Shown in pieces: positions 52,734-62,176 of a DNA stretch of 64,000 nt. Every line of letters starts with the position of its first letter. Position 1 is the stretch's first letter. The position numbers and the translations under genes were made by a program. A model generated the notes under the pieces. It was given only the letters and a program-made list of their open reading frames with translations. It was not told where the DNA came from and did not search any database. This stretch comes from Hyphomicrobiales bacterium. Its GTDB lineage: Bacteria > Pseudomonadota > Alphaproteobacteria > Rhizobiales > Beijerinckiaceae. The stretch lies in NCBI GenBank assembly GCA_019247605.1, contig JAFBAS010000090.1, forward strand, positions 1 to 64,000, given 5' to 3'.

Positions 52734-53437
52734 CTCTTGCTTTTGGTTTGGGCTTCGTAGCGCGCCTTGGTTTCCGCGTTCATCGGGTAAAGCCCGGGCA
52801 GCGCCGCGCCCTTCTCAACCTCGCCGACGATCCATGCTTCCATGCGTTCCTGCTCGGTCGCGGCGGCGACGACGTCGGCGGTGAGCGCTGCCGGGATCAC
52901 GACCGCTCCGTCGTCATCGGCCACGATCACGTCGCCCGGAAACACGGCGACACCGCCGCATCCGATCGGCTCTTGCCAATTCACGAAGGTGAGGCCGGCG
53001 ACCGAGGCCGGCGCCGCTGCGCCCTGGCACCAGATGGGAAGCCCCGTGCCGACGACGCCGACGAGGTCGCGCATCACCCCGTCCGTCACGACGCCGGCCA
53101 CGCCGCGCTTCTTCATGCGCAAGGAAAGGATGTCGCCGAAAATGCCGGCTTCGGTCACGCCCAAAGCGTCGACCACGGCAACGCAGCCTTCGGGCATGGC
53201 TTCGATCGCGGCTCGCGTCGAGATCGGAGCGGACCAGGATTCGGGGGTCGCGAGATCCTCGCGAGCCGGCACGAAACGCAAGGTGAAGGCTTCTCCGACG
53301 ACACGCTTTCCGGCCGCCGTCGAAAGCGGTTTCGGGCCGCGCATGTAGCTGCGGCGAATGCCCTTCTTCAAGAGCACCGTGGTAAGCGTCGCCGTGGTGA
53401 CGGCAAGAAGGCGATCGCGGACATCTCGTGACAGCAT
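52730..53437 (-). CDS. RraA-like aldolase/decarboxylase family protein
   Basis: A 235-residue member of the RraA/4-hydroxy-4-methyl-2-oxoglutarate aldolase superfamily. The key motif GVVTDGVMRD carries the Arg-Asp pair that binds the divalent metal and substrate. Real RraA regulates RNase E; most members of this length are aldolases or oxaloacetate decarboxylases that make pyruvate. The neighbour FAH-family gene and the nearby CoA pathway make a catabolic role more likely, but this is inference. The start is MLSRDVRDRL; an upstream Met at 53467 is possible. Confidence 0.88.
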   Translation of the reverse strand: MLSRDVRDRLLAVTTATLTTVLLKKGIRRSYMRGPKPLSTAAGKRVVGEAFTLRFVPAREDLATPESWSAPISTRAAIEAMPEGCVAVVDALGVTEAGIFGDILSLRMKKRGVAGVVTDGVMRDLVGVVGTGLPIWCQGAAAPASVAGLTFVNWQEPIGCGGVAVFPGDVIVADDDGAVVIPAALTADVVAAATEQERMEAWIVGEVEKGAALPGLYPMNAETKARYEAQTKSKR

Positions 53438-53597
53438 GAACGTCTCCGAAGCGGTACGGACAAACACTACCTTAGGGGGCGGGAAGGCCGATGCTTTCCC
53501 GCCTTGCCCGATCTCGTCTCACCGGCGAAGCGCTTCCTGTCAACCATCCCAAAAAGCCGATGACCAAGCGTCGGCGACCGAGCCGTCCTGACGATTC

Positions 53598-54296
53598 TCA
53601 GCGCTCCGGCTGGCCGATGGTGATGGCGATATCGCCAAGGCCGGCCACGCCACCGGTGAGCTTGTCGCCTGGCTTCACCGCGCCGACACCTGCCGGCGTG
53701 CCGCTGAAGATGAGATCGCCCGGTTCAAGTCGCATGGATTGCGACAGGATCGCGATGATATCCGCAATCGGCCAGATGAGCTCGGAAAGGTCGCCGTCCT
53801 GCTTCACCGTACCGTTCACGGAAAGCCAAATACGCCCCTTCTCGGGGTGTCCGACTTCGGCGGCTCGGTGGATCGGCGCACAGGGCGCGGAGCGATCGAA
53901 ACCCTTGCCGAAATCCCAGGGCCGGCCCATGTCCTTCGCTTGCTGCTGAAGGTCCCGTCGCGTGAGATCGAGCCCGCAGGCATAGCCGAAGACGTGATCG
54001 AGCGCCTTCTCGCGCGCGATGTTGCGTCCGCCTTTGGCGAGCGCCACCACCATCTCCATCTCGTAATGCAGCTCTTTGGTTTGCGGCGGATAGGGAAGGG
54101 TCGAGCCCGAGTCCACGACGGCGTCGGAGGGTTTCATGAAGAAGAAAGGCGGTTCGCGATCGGGATCCTTGCCCATCTCGCGCGCATGGGCCGCATAGTT
54201 GCGCCCGACGCAAAATACGCGGCGGACCGGGAAACGATCGGTGCTCCCCGCGACCGCGACGGATGCTTGCGGCGGGGGGGGCAGGACGTAGCTCAT
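53598..54296 (-). CDS. fumarylacetoacetate hydrolase (FAH) family protein
   Basis: A 232-residue FAH-domain protein with the family motifs: VFCVGRNYAAHAREMGKDPDREPPFFFMKPSDAVV, the metal-binding HYEMEMVVAL (Glu pair), and GLDLTRRDLQQQAKDMGRPWDFGKGFD followed by GDLIFSGTPAGVGAV. Such enzymes act as fumarylpyruvate or oxaloacetate hydrolases/decarboxylases and other 2-oxo acid cleaving enzymes. The gene is divergent from mct, and the two share a 246-bp gap. The start at MSYVLPPPP is used; an ATG 12 codons upstream is less likely. Confidence 0.9.
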   Translation of the reverse strand: MSYVLPPPPQASVAVAGSTDRFPVRRVFCVGRNYAAHAREMGKDPDREPPFFFMKPSDAVVDSGSTLPYPPQTKELHYEMEMVVALAKGGRNIAREKALDHVFGYACGLDLTRRDLQQQAKDMGRPWDFGKGFDRSAPCAPIHRAAEVGHPEKGRIWLSVNGTVKQDGDLSELIWPIADIIAILSQSMRLEPGDLIFSGTPAGVGAVKPGDKLTGGVAGLGDIAITIGQPER

Positions 54297-54542
54297 CTTC
54301 TCATCTCCAAAGCGTGATCGGGCCCGGTGCAATCACCGGGATCGCGGCTCACGCACCAGCGCGTCTCGTGAAAGGCAAAGCCGACTTGCCGTCAAGGGCG
54401 GGTGACGTTCTCCGATCGCCGATGCTCCCGCGACACAGGCTTGCGTGCGCCGAAAAACAGGATGATAGAAGCCAGAGCGCGCCTTGGCTCACGCAAACTG
54501 TCCTCACCACGCAGACGCAATCGAGCATCGAGAGAATGTGAG

Positions 54543-55775
54543 ATGTACGAGCTTCTGAAGGGCATGCGCGTGATCGAGGGCGCATCCTTCATCGCAGGGC
54601 CTTCCTGTGGGCTCCATCTCGCTCAGATGGGCGCAGAAGTCATTCGTTTCGACGATATCCGTGGCGGACCCGATTCGGGGCGTTGGCCTCTTTCGCCCAA
54701 CGGCGCGAGCTTCTATTGGGAAGGGCTGAACAAGGGCAAGAAATCGATCGCGCTCGACCTGTCGAGACCGGAGGGGCGAGAGCTGGCGATGCGCCTTGCG
54801 ACCGCTCCGGGCGCGAACGCAGGCTTTTTTCTCACCAATTTTCCGGCGGCCGGCTTCCTCTCGCATGAGCGCTTGAGCGCGCTCAGGAAAGACCTCATCA
54901 CCTTGCGTGTGATGGGCTGGGCGGATGAACGCCCCGCGGTCGACTATACGGTGAACTCGGCGCTCGGCATTCCCTTCATGACAGGTCCGGTTCGCGAAAC
55001 CGGACCCGTGAACCATGTGCTTCCGGCCTGGGATCTGATCACGGGAGCCTACGCGGCCTTCGCGCTCCTTGCCGCCGATCGCGATCGAGCAAGGACCGGA
55101 AAGGGTTGCGAGATCCGCGTTCCACTCGGCGATCTCGCCATCGCGACGCTCGGCCATCTCGGGCAGATCGCGGAGGTGACCATCTCGGGCGTCGACCGGC
55201 CGAGGATGGGCAACGAGCTTTTCGGCGCCTTCGGTCGCGATTTTGTGACGAAGGATGGCGGAAGGATCATGCTCGTGGCGATCACCAAGCGGCAATGGAC
55301 GGGGCTCATCGCCGCACTCGGGCTCGAAAGCGAGATCGCCTCGCTCGAAAAGGAGCTCGGGGTTTCCTTCTTGGGTGACGAGGGCGCGCGCTTTCGCCAT
55401 CGAGACCGGCTCATGCCGCTCGTCGAGAAGGGAATCGGAGCCTTGCCGAGAGGCGAGATCGTTGAGCGTTTCGACAAGCACGGTGTCTGCTGGGACGATT
55501 TCCGCACGCTTGGGGAAGCGCTCGCGGCCGACCCCCGGGTTTCGGCGCAAAATCCGCTCCTCGCGCGTGTGATGCATCCGAGCGGACATGAATATCTGAC
55601 GCCTGGAGCCGCGGCCTCGATCGCTTCCGCCGAAAGGCTTTCTCCCATGCGCGCGCCGCGCCTCGGCGAACATACCGACGAGATCCTCGCCGAGGTTCTT
55701 CATCTCACGAACCGTGAGATCGGCGAGCTTCACGACAGCGGCCTCGTCGCCGCCGAGACCGGTGCCGCGCCCTGA
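54543..55775 (+). CDS. mct: 2-methylfumaryl-CoA isomerase (mesaconyl-C1-CoA to mesaconyl-C4-CoA)
   Basis: A 410-residue CaiB/BaiF (family III CoA transferase) protein that moves CoA within the same molecule. In the 3-hydroxypropionate bi-cycle of Chloroflexus, Mct converts 2-methylfumaryl-CoA to 3-methylfumaryl-CoA. Recognition rests on remembered features of Mct: [15 protein letters not shown] at the C-terminus, the PAWDLITG segment, [11 protein letters not shown], and [11 protein letters not shown]. The usual family Asp is in the region [10 protein letters not shown]. The next gene, an acyl-CoA dehydrogenase, overlaps by one base (TGATG), so they are co-translated. The start at [10 protein letters not shown] was chosen because upstream residues look non-coding. 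A different CoA transferase cannot be fully excluded. Confidence 0.82.
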   Translation: MYELLKGMRVIEGASFIAGPSCGLHLAQMGAEVIRFDDIRGGPDSGRWPLSPNGASFYWEGLNKGKKSIALDLSRPEGRELAMRLATAPGANAGFFLTNFPAAGFLSHERLSALRKDLITLRVMGWADERPAVDYTVNSALGIPFMTGPVRETGPVNHVLPAWDLITGAYAAFALLAADRDRARTGKGCEIRVPLGDLAIATLGHLGQIAEVTISGVDRPRMGNELFGAFGRDFVTKDGGRIMLVAITKRQWTGLIAALGLESEIASLEKELGVSFLGDEGARFRHRDRLMPLVEKGIGALPRGEIVERFDKHGVCWDDFRTLGEALAADPRVSAQNPLLARVMHPSGHEYLTPGAAASIASAERLSPMRAPRLGEHTDEILAEVLHLTNREIGELHDSGLVAAETGAAP

Positions 55776-57454
55776 TGGGAAACCCCTCGATGATACTCGC
55801 GTCCTCCCCGGCGACCGCGCTACTCGACCGATGCGACGACGCCGTCACCGCGGCGCGCGACTTCGTCGTCGCGGCGCGCCAGGCGGTGGAGCGCAAGGTG
55901 GTGCGAGATGGCCGCCTCGATCCTGCTCTCGCGAACGAGCATCAGCGCGCTCTTCATGGCCTCGCTTGGATCGCCACGAGCGTCGAGGCTTTGGCGCATT
56001 TGGCCGCCTTCGCGCATCGCCTCGCCGAGGCGGGACGATTCGGCGAAGGAGAAAAGCTCGTTCTCGCGATTGGATTCGGCGAATATCTCGCTCAGCTCGG
56101 GGGTGGCATCCCGATGAGCCAGAACGAGTTCGCACGGCCTGGCGATCTCGGCGTCGTCAGTGAAGCGGCCGAGCTTTGCGCGCGCGCCTCGGTCGCGGAG
56201 TTCCTCTTCCGCGGGAACACGGCGGAGAACCGGCGCGCGCTCGTCGCGCATGTTGCGGCCGGCGGCACGATCGACGAAAGCCTCGGCGAGGAGACGCTGG
56301 ATATCGTGCGCGATCAATTCCGCAAATTCGGAGCACAAAAGATCGCGCCACAGGCACATGCCTGGCATCGCGAGAATCGCCTCATCCCCGATGAAGTCGT
56401 CGCGCAGATGGCCGCGCTTGGCGTGTTCGGCGTTTGCATCGCGCCCGAGCATGGCGGGCTCGGCATGGGGAAGCTCGCCATGTGCGTGACCTCGGAAGAG
56501 CTGAGTCGTGCCTGGATCGCCGCAGGTTCGCTCGGCACCCGCTCCGAGATCGCGGGCGAGCTGATCGCCGGCGCCGGCACTCCCGAGCAAAGGCGGTGTT
56601 GGCTTCCCGGCATCGCGTCAGGCAAGGTGCTCCCGACAGCCGTCTTCACCGAGCCCGACACCGGCTCCGATCTCGGCAGCTTGCGGCTTCGCGCCGAGCG
56701 CGCCGCCGATGGCAGCTATCGTCTCAACGGTGCAAAGACCTGGATTACCCACGCGGCGCGCAGCGATCTCATGACGGTGCTCGCGCGCACCGATGCCGGA
56801 AAGCCCGGCTATCCGGGCTTGAGCCTTTTCCTGGCCGAGAAGCCGAGAGGCACGGCCGAGGAGCCTTTCCCGGCCGAAGGCATGAGCGGCGGCGAGATCG
56901 AGGTTCTCGGCTACCGAGGCATGAAGGAATACGAGATCGCCTTCTCGGATTTCGTCGTGCCGGCACAGGCGCTCCTCGGGCGCAAGGAGGGCCAGGGATT
57001 CAAGCAGCTCATGCGAACCTTCGAGAGTGCGCGCATTCAGACGGCGGCGCGAGCCGTCGGTGTTGCCTGGACGGCTTATGACCTTGGTTTGCGCTATGCG
57101 CGCGAGCGCCGGCAATTCGGCCGCCCGATTCTCGAATTTCCTCGCGTCTCCGACAAGCTCGCCTTGATGCTTGCGGAAATCGTGGTGGCGCGCGAGCTCA
57201 CCTATGCGGCCGCGCGAGAGAAGGACAAAGGGCGCCGTTGCGACATCGAGGCCGGCATGGCGAAGCTTCTTGCCGCGCGCGTCGCCTGGAGCAACGCCGA
57301 TGCGAGCCTGCAAATCCACGGCGGCAGCGGCTATGCCCTCGAATCCGAGATCAGCCGCGTGCTTTGCGACGCGCGCATCTTGAACATTTTCGAAGGGGCG
57401 GCAGAGATTCAAGCCCATATCGTCGGACGCGGGCTTCTCGCGGGCCGTAATTGA
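55775..57454 (+). CDS. mcd: (2S)-methylsuccinyl-CoA dehydrogenase-like acyl-CoA dehydrogenase with N-terminal extension
   Basis: The enzyme is a 559-residue FAD acyl-CoA dehydrogenase, with an N-terminal extension of about 170 residues before the normal domain (ordinary family members have 380). The extension contains the sequence [17 protein letters not shown] and [15 protein letters not shown] that I recall from the methylsuccinyl-CoA dehydrogenase (Mcd) of the ethylmalonyl-CoA pathway. The core shows [17 protein letters not shown], the [13 protein letters not shown] loop and the final [14 protein letters not shown]. It would oxidise (2S)-methylsuccinyl-CoA to 2-methylfumaryl-CoA, exactly the substrate of the coupled Mct. 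No etfAB is nearby; electrons would go through a general ETF. Confidence 0.82.
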   Translation: MGNPSMILASSPATALLDRCDDAVTAARDFVVAARQAVERKVVRDGRLDPALANEHQRALHGLAWIATSVEALAHLAAFAHRLAEAGRFGEGEKLVLAIGFGEYLAQLGGGIPMSQNEFARPGDLGVVSEAAELCARASVAEFLFRGNTAENRRALVAHVAAGGTIDESLGEETLDIVRDQFRKFGAQKIAPQAHAWHRENRLIPDEVVAQMAALGVFGVCIAPEHGGLGMGKLAMCVTSEELSRAWIAAGSLGTRSEIAGELIAGAGTPEQRRCWLPGIASGKVLPTAVFTEPDTGSDLGSLRLRAERAADGSYRLNGAKTWITHAARSDLMTVLARTDAGKPGYPGLSLFLAEKPRGTAEEPFPAEGMSGGEIEVLGYRGMKEYEIAFSDFVVPAQALLGRKEGQGFKQLMRTFESARIQTAARAVGVAWTAYDLGLRYARERRQFGRPILEFPRVSDKLALMLAEIVVARELTYAAAREKDKGRRCDIEAGMAKLLAARVAWSNADASLQIHGGSGYALESEISRVLCDARILNIFEGAAEIQAHIVGRGLLAGRN

Positions 57455-57466
57455 AGACCCCCACCC

Positions 57467-58390
57467 TCATCGTCCCGAGCCTGCGATGACGGCCTCCACG
57501 TTGCGGCGGTGCACCGCTTCATAAGGGGCAAAATACCGGATCGCCCCGGAGGCGAGGTCTGCGGCAACGAAGCTCCCGAGGTCCTGTGCTGCCGATTGCG
57601 GCTCCTGCTTGCAGCGAAGGAGCTTCTCGACATAGCGCCGCGTGCTATCGATAAAACGGCGGTCATAGCCGCCCGATGCGATCACCTCGGGCGCGCCGTG
57701 ATTAGGAAGGATGCGGTCAAAATCCCAACCCGACATGCGCTCGAGGTCCACAAGGTGCGCCTCGAGCCGGTCTGGCTCCGCGACGTAGGTGATCGGGTCC
57801 TCGAGCGTATCGCCCGCAAAGAGAACCCGGTCGTTCGCAAGCAACATCACGGTGCCGTCATGGCTATGGATGTCGGCGTGACGCAACTCGACGACGGTGC
57901 TTCCCACCCGCAGCGTCAGCTCACGATCGAAAATCCGGTTCGGCATGACGAGCGGCTTGATCGCCGGATTGCGGCCCCCCTCCTCGAACTCCTGTCGATG
58001 CTCCGTGAGCGCTTTCGCGGTCAACTCATTCGCGATGATCTCACAATCCGCGAAAACCTCATTTCCGGCCACGTGGTCGGCATGCCAATGGCTCAACACT
58101 ACGCGAAACCTAGTGACGCCGGCGGTCGTCAAACTCTCTCGGATCGCGCGCGCATGGGGAAGCGAGATATGCGTATCGTAGACCAGCGCCTCGGAACCTT
58201 CGACGATGGCGTAAGTCGCGATGCCGAGCACATAGGCGCCATCGTCGAGCCAATTCTTTTCTACGGAATAGGCCCGCTTGCCTTCGACGCGTCCGTCATA
58301 GAAGGCAAACACATTCGCATAAGGACGTAAAACGCGCATCGTCGAGCCGAGTGTCGTGATGGGCCTGTTCGTCTCAGCTTGGTGGCGCAT
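57467..58390 (-). CDS. MBL-fold metallo-hydrolase
   Basis: A 307-residue metallo-beta-lactamase-fold hydrolase. The metal motifs are SHWHADHVAGN (HxHxDH), the His of DIHSHDGTVML, the Asp of FAGDTLEDPITYV and the final His of PNHGAPEVI. A GGAGG sequence seven bases upstream of the first ATG supports the start. It is convergent with mcd, with only 12 bp between the two stops. The substrate is unknown; no signal peptide is apparent. Confidence 0.9.
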   Translation of the reverse strand: MRHQAETNRPITTLGSTMRVLRPYANVFAFYDGRVEGKRAYSVEKNWLDDGAYVLGIATYAIVEGSEALVYDTHISLPHARAIRESLTTAGVTRFRVVLSHWHADHVAGNEVFADCEIIANELTAKALTEHRQEFEEGGRNPAIKPLVMPNRIFDRELTLRVGSTVVELRHADIHSHDGTVMLLANDRVLFAGDTLEDPITYVAEPDRLEAHLVDLERMSGWDFDRILPNHGAPEVIASGGYDRRFIDSTRRYVEKLLRCKQEPQSAAQDLGSFVAADLASGAIRYFAPYEAVHRRNVEAVIAGSGR

Positions 58391-58546
58391 GAATCAACCT
58401 CCGGACCCCGACGAGCGGCTTGCGCACGGTCCCTCACCTTGTCAACCGGAAAGCCATCAGTTTGCGGCCTTCCTGCAAATGCGGCAGAAAGACTTACCTT
58501 CAAAGCAAAGCTGCCCCATGTAGCGATCGGTAGAAGGATCGAAATC

Positions 58547-58948
58547 ATGCTCCGCGCTTCCTGTTTTGCGCTCGCCGCCCTGCTTTCCTTCTCGACTCCG
58601 TTTTGCGCTCCGGTCTTCGCAGCGTCGCGAGCCATGCACATCCTCGACAACGACAAGGATGTTACACTCGACCTGAGCGAGGCCAATGCCGCCGCGTCCA
58701 CGCTTTTCGACCAGCTCGATCGCGACAAGGACGGCACTCTCACGGCGCGCGAGCTTCATGGCCGTCTCAATTTGCATGAGTTCAAAAAGGCCGATCGGGA
58801 CAATGACGGCACACTGAGCAAGGATGAATACCTCGCAATTGTCGCGGAGTTCTTCAAACGGGCGGATCATGACGGCGACGGCACGCTCGACGAGCACGAA
58901 TTGAGAGGCTCGGCGGGGCGCAAGCTGCAGAAGCTCTTGAGGCGCTGA
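58547..58948 (+). CDS. exported EF-hand calcium-binding protein
   Basis: A 133-residue protein with a signal peptide (RASCFALAALLSFSTPFCAPVFA) and four EF-hand loops: DNDKDVTLDLSE (imperfect), DRDKDGTLTARE, DRDNDGTLSKDE and DHDGDGTLDEHE. The last three have the Asp-x-Asp-x-Asp-Gly spacing of functional calcium sites. Periplasmic EF-hand proteins are common in this order. The start at the ATG following AGAAGGATCG gives the signal peptide at the N-terminus; the frame extends upstream without one. Confidence 0.88.
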   Translation: MLRASCFALAALLSFSTPFCAPVFAASRAMHILDNDKDVTLDLSEANAAASTLFDQLDRDKDGTLTARELHGRLNLHEFKKADRDNDGTLSKDEYLAIVAEFFKRADHDGDGTLDEHELRGSAGRKLQKLLRR

Positions 58949-58993
58949 ACGGCGCCCGCCTCGAAGCCGGTTCACGAAAAGCGCAGGCGAATC

Positions 58994-59671
58994 GTGATGG
59001 TCGACACCGCTGACATCACCTTTCTGTTCGATGTCGACAACACGCTGGTCGACAACGACACAATTCAGCGGGAGATTCGAGAGCACCTGGAATCGTCATA
59101 CGGCAGAGAGGCCCGTGAGAGATACTGGACCATTTTTGAGGAGCTATGGGGCGAACTCGGCTATGCCGACTATCTGGGCGCGCTCGAGCAATACCGTAGC
59201 GAACAGCTTCATGATCCGCGCATTCTCCGTTTCGCCAATTGGCTCGTCGATTACCCCTTCGCCGATCGGCTATACCCCCAGGCGCTCGACGCCGTAAGCC
59301 ATATAAAGCGGCTCGCTCCGGCCGTCATTTTGTCGGACGGGGACGCGGTTTTTCAGCCGCGCAAGATCGAGCGCTCAGGGCTCTGGAAAGAATTCGCCGG
59401 GAATGTCCTCGTCTACATCCACAAGGAGCAGGAGCTCGACGATGTCGCGCATTGGTATCCGGCAAAGCACTACGTGCTGATCGACGACAAGCTTCGTATC
59501 TTGGATGCGGTGAAGAAGACCTGGGGCGAGAAGGTCACCACGGTCTTCGTCAAGCAAGGCCATTACGCTTTCGACACGAAGGCCCTCGCGGGCTATCGGC
59601 AAGCCGATATGGTGATCGAGCACATCGGCGTGCTCACGCGACTAGGTGTGTCTGATTTCGAAAAGGGTTGA
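58994..59671 (+). CDS. HAD-superfamily hydrolase
   Basis: The 225-residue haloacid-dehalogenase-like phosphatase has the motif I FLFDVDNTLVDND (DxDxT), a motif II Ser region AVILSDGDAVF, the Lys in KHYVLIDDK near 165 and the Asp pair at the end (VLIDDKLRILDAV). The central cap is helical. Substrate unknown. Two start codons are adjacent (GTG 58994 and ATG 58997). It follows the EF-hand gene by 45 bp. Confidence 0.88.
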   Translation: MMVDTADITFLFDVDNTLVDNDTIQREIREHLESSYGREARERYWTIFEELWGELGYADYLGALEQYRSEQLHDPRILRFANWLVDYPFADRLYPQALDAVSHIKRLAPAVILSDGDAVFQPRKIERSGLWKEFAGNVLVYIHKEQELDDVAHWYPAKHYVLIDDKLRILDAVKKTWGEKVTTVFVKQGHYAFDTKALAGYRQADMVIEHIGVLTRLGVSDFEKG

Positions 59672-59705
59672 GGCCGACTGCCGTGGGCGATGCCGGCCAG
59701 GGTAG

Positions 59706-59758
59706 CTGCCAAGTCTGCCGCCCTGCCAAGTCTTGCCGCCCTGCCAAGTCTTGCGACC
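59706..59758. repeat. 18-bp tandem repeat, three units
   Basis: Three head-to-tail units with consensus CTGCCAAGTCTTGCCGCC (first unit one base shorter, last unit with changed end) lie behind the HAD gene. They do not overlap any gene. The repeat could be a slippage product or a binding array; nothing more can be said. Confidence 0.8.
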
Positions 59759-59896
59759 GCGATCACTTTCCCGATTGCTTGCCGAGACGCAGTTTTGATG
59801 ATGTATAATCAATTTCACCAAATATTCGTCACGCGATCTCAAATCTAGCCCTCGACGCTTCGCGTTCGCCGGGCCCCGGATGGGAGCTGACGGCCC

Positions 59897-61759
59897 ATGC
59901 ATGGCCAAAGGATCGCAAACCGCATCTTGCTCGCGATCTTCACGCTCTGGGCGCTGGCCATGGTCGTGCCCGACCTGCATCGCCTTTACCGACCGTTGGG
60001 ATCTTTCGGCTTCTCCGCCGACAATGACGGTGTCGTGACGGATGTGCACGGGCCTTTTCTCGAAGAGAAAAACTCGCCCGCTTTTGAATCCGGCGTACGG
60101 CCCGGCGATCGGCTCGATCTCGAGAAGATGCGTTGCATTCCCGTCATGACACCGCGCTGCGCCAGCGCGCTCGGCGTCTTGGGTGGCCTGCGGCTCGTGA
60201 GCCCGGGGCGGGTGGGCGAATTCGCTTTTGCCGCCACCCCCGAGAGGGCAGCGCGGCAAATCGAGCTCATCGCGAGACCGCGCCCGTTCAGCTTCTGGGT
60301 TCGAGCCGTTCTCCTGCTCGACCAAATTGCGGGCATGCTCGTCATCCTCGCGGCCGCCTGGCTGGTCTGGACGCGCCCCGGCTGGATGACTTGGGGCTTC
60401 TTCCTCTACGTCATCTGGTTCAACCCGGGCCAAGCCTTCGAATTCTACGCTTTCCTCCAGCATTCGCCGGTAGCCCTGCTGACGCAGAACGTCGCCGGTG
60501 CGCTCGCGCAAGCGGCAGGCTATGCCGGGTTCATTGCGTTCGCGCTTCGCGTGCCGCGCAATGAGAGTGCTCCACATTGGCGCCCGCTCGAGAAAGGGCT
60601 TCCCGTTCTCGCCATCCTACTTGCGCTCCTATTGTCGGCGAGCTTTGCCAATCTCTTCGGATTTCCCACAGAGACCCTTACCAGGGTTGGCATATGCAGC
60701 GGATTTGCCGTCTCCGCCTGCGCTTTTCTCATCCTGCTCATCCGGCGCAGAGAGCTGCCGCCCCATGATTATCAGCGCTTGCGCTGGATCATCTGGGGAT
60801 GTCTGATCGGCTTGCCGGCCCTCACCATCGCAGAGATCGGCCAGGAAACGAGCCTGTTCACCACAGTCTTCAACGTGCTGGAAGCGGGAGAGCCGCCCCC
60901 TGAGGAAATCTGGGGGCTTCTTGGCCTGGTGAACGGGGTGCTTTGCCTGTTCGTGAGCGAGGCGATCCGCCGCTCACGGGTCGTCACGGTCGCGATCCCG
61001 CTGCGACGAGTGACCATTCTCGGCCTCTTGCTCAGCGTGCCGGCGCTCTTTTTGCACCAGGAGATCGAGCATTTACGCGAGAGCATCAGTGAAAGCGTGA
61101 ACTTGCCGGGCTTCGCCTGGATCGCGCTCGCGGCCGCGTTGCTCTTCATCATTTCGCGAATTCACGAAGCCGCTGTCCATCTGGCGGACCGACATTTCAA
61201 CCGCGCCGTGGTCGGCGCGGAAAAACGCCTCAGTCACGCCATCTTGAACGCTCGAAGCGTGGCTGAGGTCGAAACCCACCTCGTGCACGGGGTTTACGAG
61301 GCTCTCCACCTCGCCTCCGCAAGCCTGTTTCGCGCGGAAGAGGGAAGGTTTGTTCGCGTTTGCCAAGATCATGGCTGGGAGGAGGGGTCCGCACGAGAAC
61401 TCGATCCCGAGAAGCTCACCAAAGGCACTACGCATCGGCACCCCTTCGACATCGATGCCGATCTCGCTCGCCGCAACGACTTCCCCGAAGGGCTCGCGCG
61501 ACCCGTTCTCGGGATTCCGATCGGTGATCGTTTCCGCTGTCTCGCGATCGCCTTCTATGGAGCGCATGCGACGGGCGACGACCTCAACCATGACGAGCGC
61601 GCCATGCTGCCTCGACTTGCACCGCAAGCCGCCAGCGTTCTGGCAAAGCTCGAGCATGATTGGCTCTGCCGGCGAATCGCGGCTCTGGAGAACGCACTCG
61701 ACCTCGCCACAACCGAGGTCGGCGCTCGCATGCGCGCCGTCCAAGGTTTGGGCGACTGA
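59897..61759 (+). CDS. membrane-bound sensor-like protein with PDZ-like, membrane and GAF parts
   Basis: This 620-residue protein begins with a membrane segment, continues with a periplasmic segment resembling a PDZ domain (GVVTDVHGPFLEEKNSPAFESGVRPGDRLDLEKM) and then about eight membrane helices. The C-terminal 170 residues look like a GAF domain (IHEAAVHLADRHFNRAVVGAEKRLSHAILNARSVAEVETHLVHGVYEALH, with a later RPVLGIPIGDRFRCLAIAFYG). There is no recognisable kinase or cyclase domain, so its output is unknown. It could signal through a partner protein. The ATG is preceded by GGGAGC at a suitable distance. Confidence 0.75.
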   Translation: MHGQRIANRILLAIFTLWALAMVVPDLHRLYRPLGSFGFSADNDGVVTDVHGPFLEEKNSPAFESGVRPGDRLDLEKMRCIPVMTPRCASALGVLGGLRLVSPGRVGEFAFAATPERAARQIELIARPRPFSFWVRAVLLLDQIAGMLVILAAAWLVWTRPGWMTWGFFLYVIWFNPGQAFEFYAFLQHSPVALLTQNVAGALAQAAGYAGFIAFALRVPRNESAPHWRPLEKGLPVLAILLALLLSASFANLFGFPTETLTRVGICSGFAVSACAFLILLIRRRELPPHDYQRLRWIIWGCLIGLPALTIAEIGQETSLFTTVFNVLEAGEPPPEEIWGLLGLVNGVLCLFVSEAIRRSRVVTVAIPLRRVTILGLLLSVPALFLHQEIEHLRESISESVNLPGFAWIALAAALLFIISRIHEAAVHLADRHFNRAVVGAEKRLSHAILNARSVAEVETHLVHGVYEALHLASASLFRAEEGRFVRVCQDHGWEEGSARELDPEKLTKGTTHRHPFDIDADLARRNDFPEGLARPVLGIPIGDRFRCLAIAFYGAHATGDDLNHDERAMLPRLAPQAASVLAKLEHDWLCRRIAALENALDLATTEVGARMRAVQGLGD

Positions 61760-61767
61760 AGGAGCAC

Positions 61768-61795
61768 AAAAAAGGCAGAGGCTTCAGCCTCTGCC
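61768..61795 (-). terminator. intrinsic terminator (minus strand)
   Basis: A perfect 9-bp hairpin with arms GGCAGAGGC and GCCTCTGCC (loop TTCA) sits between convergent genes. Read on the minus strand it is followed by TTTTTT (61773-61768), so it ends the DUF1236 gene transcript; on the plus strand it could also stop the sensor transcript. Confidence 0.88.
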
Positions 61796-61816
61796 TTGCT
61801 GGTCGGCCAAAAAAGC

Positions 61817-62176
61817 CTATTCGATCACGCGAACAATCTTTCGGTTGTGGCGATCGACGATGACTTTGCGGTTGCCGATGACGGTATAGCTATACTCGTC
61901 GTAGCTCGGGACCGGGTAGACGGTCACGCTTTCGGGAAGGGCCTCGCCCACGACAACCGGGCGGTCATAAGCCACAGCGGGATGGGACGGCAGGGACGAG
62001 CCGACGATCGCGCCGACGGCACCACCCACCGCGGCTCCGACCGGTCCGCCGACGACAGCACCAGTCGCCGCGCCACCCACAGCTCCGCCAGCCGCTCCGC
62101 CTGCGTTTTGGGCAAGTGCCGCTGCGCTCGACATCGCGACAATTGCAGCGACCGCGCACAAGGACATATTCTTCAT
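61817..62176 (-). CDS. exported glycine-zipper/DUF1236 protein
   Basis: A 119-residue exported protein. It has a signal peptide (LCAVAAIVAMSSAAALA), a glycine-zipper region (NAGGAAGGAVGGAATGAVVGGPVGAAVGGAVGAIVG) that could insert in the membrane, and a C-terminal DUF1236-like part (VTVYPVPSYDEYSYTVIGNRKVIVDRHNRKIVRVIE). The start at MKNMSLCAV is preceded by GGGAG at seven bases; upstream frame is non-coding. Terminated by the hairpin at 61768-61795. Confidence 0.85.
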   Translation of the reverse strand: MKNMSLCAVAAIVAMSSAAALAQNAGGAAGGAVGGAATGAVVGGPVGAAVGGAVGAIVGSSLPSHPAVAYDRPVVVGEALPESVTVYPVPSYDEYSYTVIGNRKVIVDRHNRKIVRVIE

